Positions 53,379 to 62,761 are shown, counted from the stretch's first letter. The stretch is 64,000 nt of DNA from Vibrio palustris (GCF_024346995.1 NZ_AP024887.1:2170001-2234000); one strand, 5' to 3'. Notes: a model not told the origin generated them from the letters alone. Translations and numbers: made by a program.

Positions 53379-53984
53379 TTATTGAGCATCATGAGACGCG
53401 GCTTGCCTCTCACTATTCAACCTCAGTTGGAGTTCATAATCTTGCAACAGCGCGTTCACTCGACGGCGTTGCACTTGCATATTCTCTTCGCTACCTTGAC
53501 GGTGTACAGAGTTGCGCGTCAAGCTAACTGGCTCAGCAGTACCAGATAAAGGGATCGTTTTTAATACTGGAATCTGATCATTTTGCGGCATAGACGCAAC
53601 TTGGTCTTCTCCGCCATATTGCTGCACCCCCAAAATCACCACTAACGATACACACGCAGCGACTCCAACTTGTCCTAACTGGCTTAACCAGCCCGGTAGT
53701 TGGCGACGTACTTTCGTCGGTTGCGGCTGCGCTTCTATCGGAACAGCCTCATGAGCATGGGCGCTGTGCTGGTTGTGTGTCGGCTCGTTTTCCAAAGCCA
53801 GCGCCACACTTTCAGCAATATTCCACTCCGCCTTTTGGGGAGCATCACCTCGTAGAACATCACCAATTAAATGGTAATGCTTCCAGGTGTCGAGAGAGTC
53901 ACGATCCGCTTCCAACTCTTGGATCAGCGATTTATCGATCATTTCCCCATCCATCAATGCTGAAAGTTTTTCTTTGTCAGCCAT
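53379..53984 (-). CDS. rseA: Anti-sigma-E factor RseA
   Basis: Holds sigma-E at the membrane until envelope stress triggers DegS and RseP cleavage. The 201-residue product has an N-terminal sigma-binding domain (KEKLSALMDGEMIDKSLIQE), one membrane segment (about residues 102-120), and a periplasmic tail. The ATG at 53984 has GGTGG at good spacing; an ATG four codons earlier does not. It is 34 bases after rpoE. Confidence 0.94.
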   Translation of the reverse strand: MADKEKLSALMDGEMIDKSLIQELEADRDSLDTWKHYHLIGDVLRGDAPQKAEWNIAESVALALENEPTHNQHSAHAHEAVPIEAQPQPTKVRRQLPGWLSQLGQVGVAACVSLVVILGVQQYGGEDQVASMPQNDQIPVLKTIPLSGTAEPVSLTRNSVHRQGSEENMQVQRRRVNALLQDYELQLRLNSERQAASHDAQ

Positions 53985-54018
53985 TATATCCACCATAAAA
54001 TCGTTGCTAATAACGGTA

Positions 54019-54591
54019 TTAGAGCAAAGGTTTTATCTTTTTCTCTACCGCTTCACGAGCACGGAAAATACGCGAACGCACCGTACCTACAGGACAATCC
54101 ATAACTTGGGCAATGTCTTCATAACTTAAGCCATCGAGCTCACGTAAAGTCATTGCGGTTTTCAGGTCTTCAGGTAATGCTTCAATTGCCCCAAACACCA
54201 CCTTCTTTAACTCTTTGGACAGCGTTAGGTTTTCAGGGTTCGAAATTTCTTTTAAAGCACTTCCTGATTCGTAATACTCAGCATCTTCCGCATCAACATC
54301 ATTAGCAGGTGGGCGACGATTCTGAGCCACAATATGATTTTTAGCAGTATTGACAGCGATGCGATACAGCCAGGTATAAAACGCACTATCTCCACGAAAA
54401 GTTGGGATCGCACGATACGCTTTAATAAACGCTTCCTGCGCAACGTCGGCAACGTCTCCCGAATTGCTCACATACCTAGAAATAAGATTACACACTTTGT
54501 TTTGGTAGCGAAGCACTAACAAATTGAAAGCCTGTTTATCTCCGTTCTGAACTCGCTCAATCAATACTTGATCGGTCAGTTGCTCGTTCAT
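54019..54591 (-). CDS. rpoE: RNA polymerase sigma factor RpoE (sigma-E)
   Basis: The ECF sigma factor for the envelope stress response. The 190-residue protein has region 2 (DVAQEAFIKAYRAIPTFRGD and AFYTWLYRIAVNTAKNH) and region 4 (LPEDLKTAMTLRELDGLSYE, then DIAQVMDCPVGTVRSRIFRA). Its length equals family norm. It leads an eleven-gene minus-strand run, is divergent from nadB, and has a sigma-E-like promoter 98 bases or more upstream, consistent with the known autoregulation. Confidence 0.98.
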   Translation of the reverse strand: MNEQLTDQVLIERVQNGDKQAFNLLVLRYQNKVCNLISRYVSNSGDVADVAQEAFIKAYRAIPTFRGDSAFYTWLYRIAVNTAKNHIVAQNRRPPANDVDAEDAEYYESGSALKEISNPENLTLSKELKKVVFGAIEALPEDLKTAMTLRELDGLSYEDIAQVMDCPVGTVRSRIFRAREAVEKKIKPLL

Positions 54592-54960
54592 TCGAGCGGT
54601 TACTCCTATTGTTATTATCCCTTACCTTCTCAGGTATGGGCATTAATTGTGCAGGTTATTTGGATACCACTGCTTATATGAGCACTATTGTGACCCAGTC
54701 GTTAAAATAAAGTTCAATTTTTTGTCAATTTTTCATCATAAGCTGACATAAAAACACCGAATCTCTAAGGTGAATTTTAGTGTAAAAGATTAGCTAGAGA
54801 AACTCAAAAAACCGACGTTACACTAATTTACCACCGATGTTTCTTGAAATGGTCGACAATTTTCTATCCCCTTAAGACTCAATGTAATAAAACAATAGAA
54901 CCTAGACCTTAGGTCGCTTAAAATACTCGGATTATCCTCCCCGTTTAAAATGAGTCTTTT
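54592..54960. other. 369-base divergent region between rpoE and nadB
   Basis: No gene is seen. It holds the rpoE leader, a sigma-E-like promoter (54689-54715) and a TTGACA on the minus strand about 54724-54729 with TTAACG 17 bases on, which could be a sigma-70 promoter for rpoE. Nearer nadB there is ACCTA-N5-TAGGT (54900-54914) and a TAAAAT that may be a nadB -10. Confidence 0.6.
54689..54715 (-). promoter_or_regulatory. Candidate sigma-E promoter of rpoE
   Basis: Read on the minus strand, GAACTT is followed by a 15-base spacer and GTCACA, close to the sigma-E consensus GGAACTT and GTCnnA. The expected start would be near 54682, giving a leader of about 90 bases. It fits the known autoregulation of rpoE. 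Confidence 0.6.
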
Positions 54961-56577
54961 ATGAGCACTAATCGTGAGTATCAGTGTGATGTGTTAGTGG
55001 TCGGTAGTGGTGCAGCCGGTCTCTCTTTGGCATTGCGTCTTGCTAACAATTGTCATGTTATTGTATTAAGTAAAGGTCCGCTCAGTGAAGGGGCTACTTA
55101 TTATGCTCAAGGTGGCATTGCTGCAGTATTTGATGAAGCGGACAGCGTCGATTCTCATGTTCAAGATACATTAATCGCCGGCGATGGTCTGTGTGATGAA
55201 GAGAGTGTCCGTTTCATTGCTGAAAATGCTCGTGAATGTGTCCAGTGGCTTATCGATGGAGGGGTACCTTTTGACCGCATGGAAGACCAAGACAGTACAA
55301 CCCCACGCTATCACTTAACTCGCGAGGGTGGGCACAGTCACCGCCGCATTCTTCACGCAGCTGATGCCACTGGAATGGCGATGCAAACCTCACTGCAAAA
55401 TAACGTTCAGCAACAAAGTAATATCGACGTTTTTGAACGCCATAACGCCTTAGATTTAATCACCGAGGACATCAATAACGAGAAAATCGTCAAAGGCGCT
55501 TATGTCTGGAACCGTGCAGATGAGCATGTTGAAACCATCAAAGCTAAATTTGTCGTACTGGCGACAGGTGGCTCATCCAAAGTGTATCAATACACATCGA
55601 ACCCAGATATTTCATCAGGTGACGGCATTGCCATGGCTTGGCGTGCAGGGTGTCGTGTTGCTAATTTAGAATTTAATCAATTTCATCCAACGTGTTTATA
55701 TCACCCTGATGCGCGTAATTTCCTACTCACCGAAGCATTAAGAGGGGAAGGGGCATTGTTGCGACGTCCAGATGGCTCGCGTTTTATGCCCGAATTTGAT
55801 GACCGTGAAGAGCTTGCTCCACGTGATGTCGTCGCACGCGCCATTGATTATGAAATGAAACGCTTAGGTGCCGACTGTATGTACGTCGACATTACCCATA
55901 AACCTGCAGAATTCATCGAAAAACACTTTCCAATGATTCACGCTCGCCTCATGGAATTAGGCATTGATATGACTAAAGAGCCGATTCCTATCGTCCCAGC
56001 GGCGCATTACACGTGTGGCGGAGTCATGGTCGATCGAGATGGGCATACGGATATCACTAACTTATATGCCATTGGCGAAGTAAGCTATACTGGGCTGCAC
56101 GGCGCTAACCGTATGGCGTCTAACTCATTACTCGAATGCGTCGTTTATGCTTGGTCAGCCGCTAAACATATCGTCACTCGCTTGCCTCTCGTTACTATAC
56201 CTGACTCATTACCGCCTTGGGATGAAAGCCAAGTCTCGTGTTCAGATGAAGAAGTGGTGATTCAACATAACTGGCATGAATTACGTCTATTTATGTGGGA
56301 TTACATGGGAATTGTACGTACCGATAAACGCCTAGAGCGTGCTTTACATCGCATTCAATTATTACAAAAAGAAACACATGAATATTACAGTCATTTCCGA
56401 GTATCAAATAACCTCATTGAGTTACGTAACTTACTTCAAGTTGCCGACTTAATGGTGCAATGTGCGATTAAACGTAAAGAAAGTCGCGGGTTACACTATA
56501 CTCTCGACTACCCAGACAAGCTGACAACAAACGCACCGACAATATTAACACCTGAGAACTCATCACAAACAGCTTAA
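54961..56577 (+). CDS. nadB: L-aspartate oxidase NadB
   Basis: FAD enzyme that oxidises L-aspartate to iminoaspartate for de novo NAD synthesis. The 538-residue protein shows the FAD motif [16 protein letters not shown] (residues 12-27), [15 protein letters not shown], the active-site segment [13 protein letters not shown], and [14 protein letters not shown], then [20 protein letters not shown]. It belongs with nadC at 4684. Its stop overlaps that of the convergent ygfX by three bases, and no terminator is visible between them. Confidence 0.97.
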   Translation: MSTNREYQCDVLVVGSGAAGLSLALRLANNCHVIVLSKGPLSEGATYYAQGGIAAVFDEADSVDSHVQDTLIAGDGLCDEESVRFIAENARECVQWLIDGGVPFDRMEDQDSTTPRYHLTREGGHSHRRILHAADATGMAMQTSLQNNVQQQSNIDVFERHNALDLITEDINNEKIVKGAYVWNRADEHVETIKAKFVVLATGGSSKVYQYTSNPDISSGDGIAMAWRAGCRVANLEFNQFHPTCLYHPDARNFLLTEALRGEGALLRRPDGSRFMPEFDDREELAPRDVVARAIDYEMKRLGADCMYVDITHKPAEFIEKHFPMIHARLMELGIDMTKEPIPIVPAAHYTCGGVMVDRDGHTDITNLYAIGEVSYTGLHGANRMASNSLLECVVYAWSAAKHIVTRLPLVTIPDSLPPWDESQVSCSDEEVVIQHNWHELRLFMWDYMGIVRTDKRLERALHRIQLLQKETHEYYSHFRVSNNLIELRNLLQVADLMVQCAIKRKESRGLHYTLDYPDKLTTNAPTILTPENSSQTA

Positions 56578-56993
56578 AGAGAAGAACGAGAGCCTTGTTG
56601 CTCTCGTTTTAGCGACGCCAGTAATTGCCTATAGTCTTTTTCATGACACGCATCGCGCCATAACAACCATTTTTGGGTCGAACTTTCGGTAAAAATAACC
56701 AACACGGCCGCATAAGTCAGATCGACTTTTTGATAAGCAATCACTCGCTCACACTCAATCAATCGCTGCTCAGGGACGATTCGGACATCACCAAGCAAAG
56801 CGCTGTGAAACATGCGAGCAGGAGTGCAATACTGCCAAACAATAGCACCGCACACCACACTGGCGACCAGAGGTATAGCAGAGATTGTAACCGCCCATAG
56901 CAAAAGAGAAAAACAGGCATACGCGGTTACAAAAAAATGAAAAGATGGTTGGAGAGTAAGCTTAACGTGTTTTACTAAGGTTATAGGCGACAA
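56574..56993 (-). CDS. ygfX: YgfX family membrane protein (CptA-like)
   Basis: A small membrane protein encoded with sdhE. The 139 residues have two membrane segments (about 20-38 and 40-56) and a soluble C-terminal part ([19 protein letters not shown]). In E. coli YgfX was reported as a toxin inhibiting FtsZ and MreB, but it is also seen as a partner of SdhE; the toxin role is debated. The start is probably a TTG at 56993 with GGTAG upstream, overlapping sdhE by 32 bases; no ATG or GTG lies near. Assignment rests on position and layout. Confidence 0.8.
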   Translation of the reverse strand: MSPITLVKHVKLTLQPSFHFFVTAYACFSLLLWAVTISAIPLVASVVCGAIVWQYCTPARMFHSALLGDVRIVPEQRLIECERVIAYQKVDLTYAAVLVIFTESSTQKWLLWRDACHEKDYRQLLASLKREQQGSRSSL

Positions 56994-57222
56994 TTTTATC
57001 TACCATAGCAGCGTGCTTAAGATTATCAGAACGCCCGTGCCCCATTATCCATTGAAATAAATCAGGATCATCACACTCCAGTAAAGAAACGAAGTTGTCT
57101 TGTTCATCAAGAGTCAAACTCTCAAAACACTCATCAAAAAAGGGCATCATTACGACATCGAGTTCTAACATCCCACGTCGACATCCCCATTTAATACGAG
57201 CTTTTTGTTCTACTGAATACAT
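56962..57222 (-). CDS. sdhE: FAD assembly factor SdhE
   Basis: Promotes covalent FAD attachment to succinate dehydrogenase and fumarate reductase flavoproteins. The 86-residue protein has the diagnostic RRGMLELDVVMMPFF (RGxxE motif, about residues 15-29) and DDPDLFQWIMGHG. The ATG at 57222 has GGGG six bases upstream; a TTG four codons earlier is less likely. It is coupled to ygfX and divergent from ygfZ, a standard gammaproteobacterial arrangement. Confidence 0.94.
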   Translation of the reverse strand: MYSVEQKARIKWGCRRGMLELDVVMMPFFDECFESLTLDEQDNFVSLLECDDPDLFQWIMGHGRSDNLKHAAMVDKIVAYNLSKTR

Positions 57223-57377
57223 CGTTTTCCCCAATCCCTAGAATTATTGTATGCTGCCAGTGTAACAAGGGTTATCAGACTCAGCCAGTGACCTGAATCA
57301 AAGACTCAGTTCAAGCTGACAAAAAAACCTACGGCGATTACCATACAAACACTATTTACTCATTTAAGTGGTCCATT

Positions 57378-58355
57378 ATGAATATGACAACCCCAGTGAC
57401 ACCGCTATCACTTTCAACTCAAGACAGCTTACCTCAACTTATGCTCGCTCACCTGCCTTCATGGAGTGCGATCACCATGTTCGGCGATGATCAAACTAGC
57501 TACTTACAAGGACAAGTTACCTGTGATGTGGCCGCATTAGGAACACAACAAGCTAGCTTAGGTGCTCATTGCGATCCCAAAGGTAAAGTATGGTCAATTT
57601 TTCGTTTATTTCATCACAATGGTGGGTACGCGTTATTTCAACCACTTTCCGGTATAGAAACCGAACTAAAAGAAATTAAAAAATACGCCATATTCTCAAA
57701 AGTGACCATTGAACAATCTCAAGATGTGACACTCGGAGTCATGGGGGCACAGGCTGAACAATGGATCCAAACCGTCACCACGGATACCGAAGGCGATGTC
57801 CGCTCCATAGAAGGTGGCACAGCAGTGAAAGTTTCTGCTCAAAGATGGCTATTATTACTTACGGCAGATAAAGCTCAACGCCTGATGGAAAACTTCGATG
57901 GAACATTGGTAACAGAAGCGCTCTGGACACGCTTTGATATTGAAGAAGCAGTGCCAATGATCACAGAACATAGTCAAAATACTCATATTCCTCAAGCATT
58001 AAACCTGCAAGCCTTACATGGCATTAATTTCAATAAAGGCTGTTATACAGGACAAGAAACTGTCGCTCGCGCTAAATTTCGTGGTACCAATAAACGCGCG
58101 ATGTATATTGTCGCAGGAACGTTCAACACGTCGCTTGAGAGCGCTGAACCTATCACAATGGAACGCGCAGTTGGCGACAACTGGCGCAGTGCAAGTACAC
58201 TACTTGCTCATTATTGTTTTAACGATAATAACGCGATCGGTTTAATCGTCTTACCGAATAACTTAGAGGCGGATACTGTGCTGCGCATTGCCGATCAACC
58301 GGACACGCGTTGGACCATACAACCTCTGCCTTATTCATTAGATGATAATGAATAA
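57378..58355 (+). CDS. ygfZ: tRNA-modifying / iron-sulfur maintenance protein YgfZ
   Basis: A folate-binding protein related to glycine cleavage T-protein, needed for full activity of some iron-sulfur enzymes such as MiaB. The 325-residue protein has the YgfZ signature [18 protein letters not shown] (about residues 219-236) with its conserved Cys, and the early segment [16 protein letters not shown]. It is divergent from sdhE. Its last codons overlap the start of the next gene. Confidence 0.95.
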   Translation: MNMTTPVTPLSLSTQDSLPQLMLAHLPSWSAITMFGDDQTSYLQGQVTCDVAALGTQQASLGAHCDPKGKVWSIFRLFHHNGGYALFQPLSGIETELKEIKKYAIFSKVTIEQSQDVTLGVMGAQAEQWIQTVTTDTEGDVRSIEGGTAVKVSAQRWLLLLTADKAQRLMENFDGTLVTEALWTRFDIEEAVPMITEHSQNTHIPQALNLQALHGINFNKGCYTGQETVARAKFRGTNKRAMYIVAGTFNTSLESAEPITMERAVGDNWRSASTLLAHYCFNDNNAIGLIVLPNNLEADTVLRIADQPDTRWTIQPLPYSLDDNE

Positions 58356-58827
58356 CCAAGCCGAAAAACTTCGTGCATTCTTGGAAAGTCAGCAGGTCGA
58401 ATTTCGCCTGCTGCCTCATCAATCCCCAACTGTTAGCATCGAAGAAACCGCCAAGCAACGTAATGTATGCCCTTCACAGATGGTCAAAAGCATGGTTTTG
58501 CGGGATATGTCTAACCGCTATGCCCTAGCCTGCACGGCTGGTGATACCCAAATAGATCCTAAAAAAGTTCGCGCCATACTAAACTGGCGTAGAATGACCT
58601 GCGTTGCAACCGAACAGTTATATGATATAACTGGTTATGCAGTTGGCACTATCACACCTTTGCTCCTAAAAAACCCCATGCCCATCATCTTTGATGAATC
58701 GTTATCAACATGCTCAGAAGTCACGATAAGCAGCGGCTCACCAATGGCAGGCATTGCCATTAATATCAATGATTTGGAATATCTAGCCAAGCCAATTTGG
58801 GCAAAAATAAAGAAAGCAGATCAATGA
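58348..58827 (+). CDS. YbaK/EbsC family aminoacyl-tRNA deacylase
   Basis: A free-standing editing-domain protein of the YbaK/ProX superfamily; such enzymes remove wrong amino acids from tRNA. The 159 residues show [21 protein letters not shown] with the conserved catalytic Lys (about residue 47), [18 protein letters not shown], and [14 protein letters not shown]. The exact substrate (Cys-tRNAPro, Ala-tRNAPro or other) cannot be told. An in-frame ATG at 58342 is also possible. It overlaps ygfZ by eight bases. Confidence 0.88.
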   Translation: MNNQAEKLRAFLESQQVEFRLLPHQSPTVSIEETAKQRNVCPSQMVKSMVLRDMSNRYALACTAGDTQIDPKKVRAILNWRRMTCVATEQLYDITGYAVGTITPLLLKNPMPIIFDESLSTCSEVTISSGSPMAGIAININDLEYLAKPIWAKIKKADQ

Positions 58828-58959
58828 CAGTGAAAACCATTACATTTCAGTGTGATGAAGCTCGCAAATAACAACATTATCTCATGAATATGTAATCAAA
58901 TTAAAAACATAAATAGTCATTGGCGTTTTTTTGTCGTAGTCTGGCTCTGTTGGTTAATA

Positions 58960-59073
58960 AACCTAAACGTTGAATAAACCAACTGCAAAAGTGAGTCCAC
59001 TGAGCTTTCAGTAATCCACTTTTTGTGTAATGCATCTGTGACTATTGGCCCGCATCAGTGCGGGCATTTTTTT
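58960..59073 (+). ncRNA. Candidate small RNA with its own promoter and terminator
   Basis: A -35 TTGTCG (58931-58936) and -10 TTAATA (58954-58959) are 17 bases apart, predicting a start near 58966. The transcript would contain a nested hairpin (AAAAGTG / CACTTTT outer stem, ACTGA / TCAGT inner stem, 58987-59023) followed by a U-run, and would end at the GCCCGCA terminator at 59073. There is no open reading frame. The size, about 108 bases, is typical of Hfq-type RNAs. I do not recognise the family. Confidence 0.55.
59046..59073 (+). terminator. Strong terminator of the candidate small RNA
   Basis: GCCCGCA / TGCGGGC with a short loop is followed by seven T. It lies about 220 bases past the preceding gene and 248 bases ahead of ytfK, so it does not serve either closely. 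Confidence 0.88.
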
Positions 59074-59321
59074 ATCTATCTGCCACTCCCTCGCTCGGCC
59101 AATCTGACTTTACCCACGCCTGCTCTCACCTACTAAATGGTATAAAAATAAAAGTTGGAAGAAATCTTGCATCAATGAAGGAACCAAAGACTAGTAAAAG
59201 TGCCTATGACCACACACTTTTGTATTTTCTTCACAGGTGCTCCGCCATTCGCTGAGTATCTTTTTTGAAAATCAACTAGGCTTACTCTGACTCTGGCTTA
59301 AGAACAATAAGGACCTCAGTA

Positions 59322-59531
59322 ATGAGACTGTTTACGCACTACGCTCCTAGTATGATTGCTAAACACATCAGTCGGCTTTTTAAAGGAAACATCTACATTA
59401 ATGATATTGGCAAATTCGAGTTTGATAACGGTAAACTCATCCTTCCATCGTGTGCAGATACTCGACATTATCAAGCAGTAAACGAAATCAACCAAGAAGT
59501 GAAAAAATTACGCTGCGCTGTATCTAATTAA
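59322..59531 (+). CDS. ytfK: DUF1107 stringent-response modulator YtfK
   Basis: A 69-residue protein whose E. coli homologue binds SpoT and promotes (p)ppGpp accumulation on phosphate or fatty-acid starvation. The match to YtfK as recalled is clear across the length: start MRLFTHYAPSMIAKHI, FKGNIYINDIGKFEFDNGK and the C-terminal NEINQEVKKLR. AAGGA lies eight bases before the ATG. It is a single gene ending at a bidirectional terminator. No Pho box was recognised upstream. Same function in this organism is inferred. Confidence 0.85.
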   Translation: MRLFTHYAPSMIAKHISRLFKGNIYINDIGKFEFDNGKLILPSCADTRHYQAVNEINQEVKKLRCAVSN

Positions 59532-59534
59532 TTA

Positions 59535-59570
59535 TAAAAAAAGGGCTGATAACCATCAGCCCTTTTCTTC
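59535..59570. terminator. Bidirectional terminator between ytfK and ubiI
   Basis: AAAAGGGCTGAT / ATCAGCCCTTTT with a four-base loop serves both converging genes. Confidence 0.92.
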
Positions 59571-59591
59571 ATCAATAAACAGACTCTCGCT

Positions 59592-60815
59592 CTAATGCAC
59601 GCTAGGGACACTTTTCGCTAAATTAGGCAACTCACCTTTTAGACCTAAAGCACGTTTCATAATCTCATCTTTAGCTCCTGGCAACTGACCCACCAGGTGC
59701 ATCCCTAAGCCTCGAATAAGTTTTTTAGCCGGATTATTTCCTTCGAATAAATCTTTAAACCCTTGCATAGCGGCAATCATCTTGGCTGCCTCAGCTTTAC
59801 GCCAACGCTCATATTCACGCAAGTTACGTTTTGCACCAATATCTTGCCCATTGTTCCACAAAGCGATCACTTCTTGTGCAAGGCTCGCCGCATCCAATAA
59901 GCCTAAATTGACCCCTTGGCCTGCCAGTGGATGAATGGTATGGGCGGCATCACCCACTAATGCGACTCGCTCTGCAACAAAATCGCGGGCATAACGCATT
60001 TTAAGGGGAAAGGCTTGACGCTCTGCGACCACTTCACATAATCCCAACTTAGCATCGAATTCGGCCGTTAACGCTTTATTAAATTGCGCATCGCTCATTT
60101 CTATCAAACGTTCCGCTCTTACTGGATCCGTTGACCAAACAATCGAACTTAAATGAGGATCCGCAAAAGGCAAAAATGCTAAAGGCCCATCAGGCGTAAA
60201 AGTTTGTCTTGCTACAGCATCATGAGCAGAGCTAGTACGAATATTAGCCACTACGGCACAATGACCATAATCCCAATGTGTTAATGGAATATCTAACTGT
60301 TTACGCACCCAGGAATTGGCACCATCAGCGCCAACAACGAGTTTAGCGGTAATGGCCTGACCATCATCGAGCGCCAACCAAGATTCGCTTTCTCCAATGG
60401 CTAAAGATTGCACTTTAGATGGCATGTATAGAGAAACATTGGCTTGCTTTTTTACTTGATCCAACAAAGATAATTGAATGATGCGATTCTCAACAATATG
60501 CCCGAGATTCGGTTGAGTCATTTGTTCGGCACTAAATTCGATACGCGCAAAACTATCTTGCTCCCATACTTCCATCGCTTGGTAAGGGGCGGCGCGGCGC
60601 GCGATAATACCATCCCATGCGTTAAGGTTGCGTAAAACCATCTCAGTCGAGCGGCTTAATGCTGACACTCGAACATCCGGTGTATTATTCAGCGTTTCAT
60701 CCGGTACTTTACCTTCAATGACCGCAATTCTGACATCGGTATGCTTAAACGCTGCCGCCAATGCGAGCCCAACCATTCCGCCACCAACTATCGCAATATC
60801 CACACTTTGCATCAT
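59592..60815 (-). CDS. ubiI: FAD-dependent 2-octaprenylphenol hydroxylase UbiI
   Basis: C5-hydroxylase of ubiquinone synthesis (formerly VisC). The 407-residue flavoprotein has the dinucleotide-binding motif IAIVGGGMVGLALAAAF (residues 7-23), the middle motif VVGADGANSWVR, and the second FAD motif RVALVGDAAHTIHPLAGQG. It is the last gene of ygfB-ubiH-ubiI and lies 14 bases after ubiH. The adjacent starts (ATG ATG at 60815) give one residue of doubt. Confidence 0.94.
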   Translation of the reverse strand: MMQSVDIAIVGGGMVGLALAAAFKHTDVRIAVIEGKVPDETLNNTPDVRVSALSRSTEMVLRNLNAWDGIIARRAAPYQAMEVWEQDSFARIEFSAEQMTQPNLGHIVENRIIQLSLLDQVKKQANVSLYMPSKVQSLAIGESESWLALDDGQAITAKLVVGADGANSWVRKQLDIPLTHWDYGHCAVVANIRTSSAHDAVARQTFTPDGPLAFLPFADPHLSSIVWSTDPVRAERLIEMSDAQFNKALTAEFDAKLGLCEVVAERQAFPLKMRYARDFVAERVALVGDAAHTIHPLAGQGVNLGLLDAASLAQEVIALWNNGQDIGAKRNLREYERWRKAEAAKMIAAMQGFKDLFEGNNPAKKLIRGLGMHLVGQLPGAKDEIMKRALGLKGELPNLAKSVPSVH

Positions 60816-60829
60816 AATTTGATTACCTT

Positions 60830-62005
60830 CTATCGGTTAACGATCCCTAATGTTCGCTTCAACAGCGGTGCTTTTAACTGAGGAATATTGTCGACAGTAA
60901 AAAGACCAAGACTACGACTTAACGATAATGTTGCCCACTGATTAGAAAATAGATGGACCAATGACGAAGTCAGTGTGATCGTCGCATGACGATCTTCCTC
61001 TCGGCGGCGTTGAAAACGCGCTAATTGACGATATTCACCAATACAATCATTCGCGGTAATCTCTTCCGCTAAGGTAGCAACATCTCGAATACCGAGGTTA
61101 AATCCTTGACCTGCTATAGGATGTAAAGTTTGGGCAGCATTACCCACAATAGCAAACCGATGGCTAATATTTTTATCACGCACCCGTAACTGCAGTGGGT
61201 AGCTGGTCCGCGCTCCAACGCGCTTAAACTCTCCCAAACGCCAACCAAACATACGTTGCAGCTCTGCTAGGAACGCATCATCTGCACAGTTCATTATCTC
61301 GTGAACTTTTTCAGGAGGGACGCACCACACCAGAGATAAACGGTTATCACTCATTGGTAACATCGCGATGGGGCCATGCTCAGTAAACCGCTCAAATGCG
61401 CGGCCTTGATGTAACTCACTGGCGACAACATTGGCAATAATCGCGTGCTGTCCAAAATCATGGTCAGTAAATTCAAGCCCAACTAATTCACTGCACGTCG
61501 ATAACGCACCATCCGCTGCTACCAATAATTGACCTTGAACCCGCTCACCATTTGATAAAGACACCGTTACACTATCTTGAAAGCGCTCGATACCTGCCAC
61601 TTTTGCAGGACAGAAGACATCGATATTCTCATGATGAGATAATAGCTCACTATATACATTACCAACATCGGCAAGTTCCACCACATAACCTAATGCTTCT
61701 AAATCAACATCATTATGATCAATGTCTGTCATACCGAAATGCTGACGATCAGACACATGAATATGCTTAATCGGCGTAACAACCCCAGCAAGGTGCGGCC
61801 AGATACCAAATGTTTTTAAGGTTTCAACCGTACCATAAGACAAGGCAATCGCTCGAGAATCAAATCCTGGGTGAGACTGATTATCAGACTGATAAGCTTC
61901 AATAACAGCAACAGATAAGGTTTGATGGCTCAATTGACTTATTGCTAAAGCAAGGGTTCCCCCAGCCATGGCTCCACCAGCGATGATGACATCAAATGTT
62001 TTCAC
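60830..62005 (-). CDS. ubiH: 2-octaprenyl-6-methoxyphenol hydroxylase UbiH
   Basis: C1-hydroxylase of ubiquinone synthesis, a paralogue of UbiI. The 391-residue protein begins DVIIAGGAMAGGTLALA (residues 5-21) and has LLVAADGALSTCSEL and FAIVGNAAQTLHPIAGQG. The start is GTG at 62005 with GGAG eight bases upstream. The order ygfB-ubiH-ubiI is conserved in gammaproteobacteria; E. coli has pepP between the first two and here it is absent. Confidence 0.94.
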   Translation of the reverse strand: MKTFDVIIAGGAMAGGTLALAISQLSHQTLSVAVIEAYQSDNQSHPGFDSRAIALSYGTVETLKTFGIWPHLAGVVTPIKHIHVSDRQHFGMTDIDHNDVDLEALGYVVELADVGNVYSELLSHHENIDVFCPAKVAGIERFQDSVTVSLSNGERVQGQLLVAADGALSTCSELVGLEFTDHDFGQHAIIANVVASELHQGRAFERFTEHGPIAMLPMSDNRLSLVWCVPPEKVHEIMNCADDAFLAELQRMFGWRLGEFKRVGARTSYPLQLRVRDKNISHRFAIVGNAAQTLHPIAGQGFNLGIRDVATLAEEITANDCIGEYRQLARFQRRREEDRHATITLTSSLVHLFSNQWATLSLSRSLGLFTVDNIPQLKAPLLKRTLGIVNR

Positions 62006-62024
62006 CCAAGATTCTCCAATTCAA

Positions 62025-62609
62025 TTAATGCAATGTCGGTTGTGTTGGCTGCTCTGGCTCTTCAGCACGAATAGCAAATTCAGCATGTAAAGCGAGAGCA
62101 CAAGCTTTAGTATGCTCAATAACATGCTCCAGCAATTCAGCCTGTTCTTTTAGATCGTCATCTTCGTCCACGGCAAGCTTTGAGATCTCTTCAAGATCGC
62201 CCAACGCTTCCTTAGCTGTTTCTGAGCCTTTTTTGACTTCCGCTTTGCTAAGACCGATACCCGAAATGAAATGATTTACCCAATCGGCGACACCATCAGC
62301 TATCGCCATCACATCGGCACTATCGTCAGAATCAGGGATAACGAGACTCAGTGATAAACTCAGTTCGCTTACTTCTTCATGGGTAAACGTGAGTAATGCT
62401 TTAGCTTGTTGCAAAAGATGACTCGGCCACGCCAATCCCTCATTGGTATAATCAAATAATACGGCTTGCCAATCATTCTCTGTGATATCGATCCCTCCAG
62501 AGAGCATGCCGGTCAACAATCCATGCAGTTCGGCGGCATTGACAGCAATCCCCGCTTGCTTAAGTTCGGTGGTAAGGAGGTCGTAATCTGGCAGTTTGTT
62601 ATCACTCAT
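62025..62609 (-). CDS. ygfB: UPF0149 family protein YgfB
   Basis: A conserved acidic cytoplasmic protein. The 194 residues include AAELHGLLTGMLSGG (about 20-34) and GVADWVNHFISGIGL with an acidic stretch VDEDDDLKEQAELLEHV. In Pseudomonas YgfB affects beta-lactam tolerance by repressing an ampDh3-related pathway; whether this holds in Vibrio is unknown. It is upstream of ubiH by 19 bases and divergent from zapA. Confidence 0.92.
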   Translation of the reverse strand: MSDNKLPDYDLLTTELKQAGIAVNAAELHGLLTGMLSGGIDITENDWQAVLFDYTNEGLAWPSHLLQQAKALLTFTHEEVSELSLSLSLVIPDSDDSADVMAIADGVADWVNHFISGIGLSKAEVKKGSETAKEALGDLEEISKLAVDEDDDLKEQAELLEHVIEHTKACALALHAEFAIRAEEPEQPTQPTLH

Positions 62610-62761
62610 AATCGGATCTGTTTCGCAAAAAATAAATCCTATCCTACCACTTCACGGATCCTGCTTAAACGACCATGTTGGCAATTATGTTTAGCTTTTG
62701 CCCAAATTGACCAATAACTGAGTTTTTATTCCCTTAATATCGACTTAAGCGTTTTAAAGGC

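Larger units (their letters stand above)
58828..59321. other. 494-base gene-poor region between the YbaK-like gene and ytfK
   Basis: No convincing protein gene lies here. An open frame of 65 codons at 59058-59255 starts inside a terminator and has no family features or ribosome site. The region holds a promoter-like TTGTCG-N17-TTAATA (58931-58959), two structured hairpins and a strong terminator (see the small RNA entry), and the ytfK leader. About 80 bases after the first gene are plain AT-rich sequence. Confidence 0.6.

Noticed and set aside
56574..57222. Calling sdhE-ygfX a classical toxin-antitoxin system
   Set aside because: SdhE has the RGxxE flavinylation motif and the toxin role of YgfX is disputed; the housekeeping explanation is stronger.
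59058..59255. 65-codon open frame in the gap before ytfK
   Set aside because: It begins inside the terminator hairpin, has no ribosome site and no family-like sequence.
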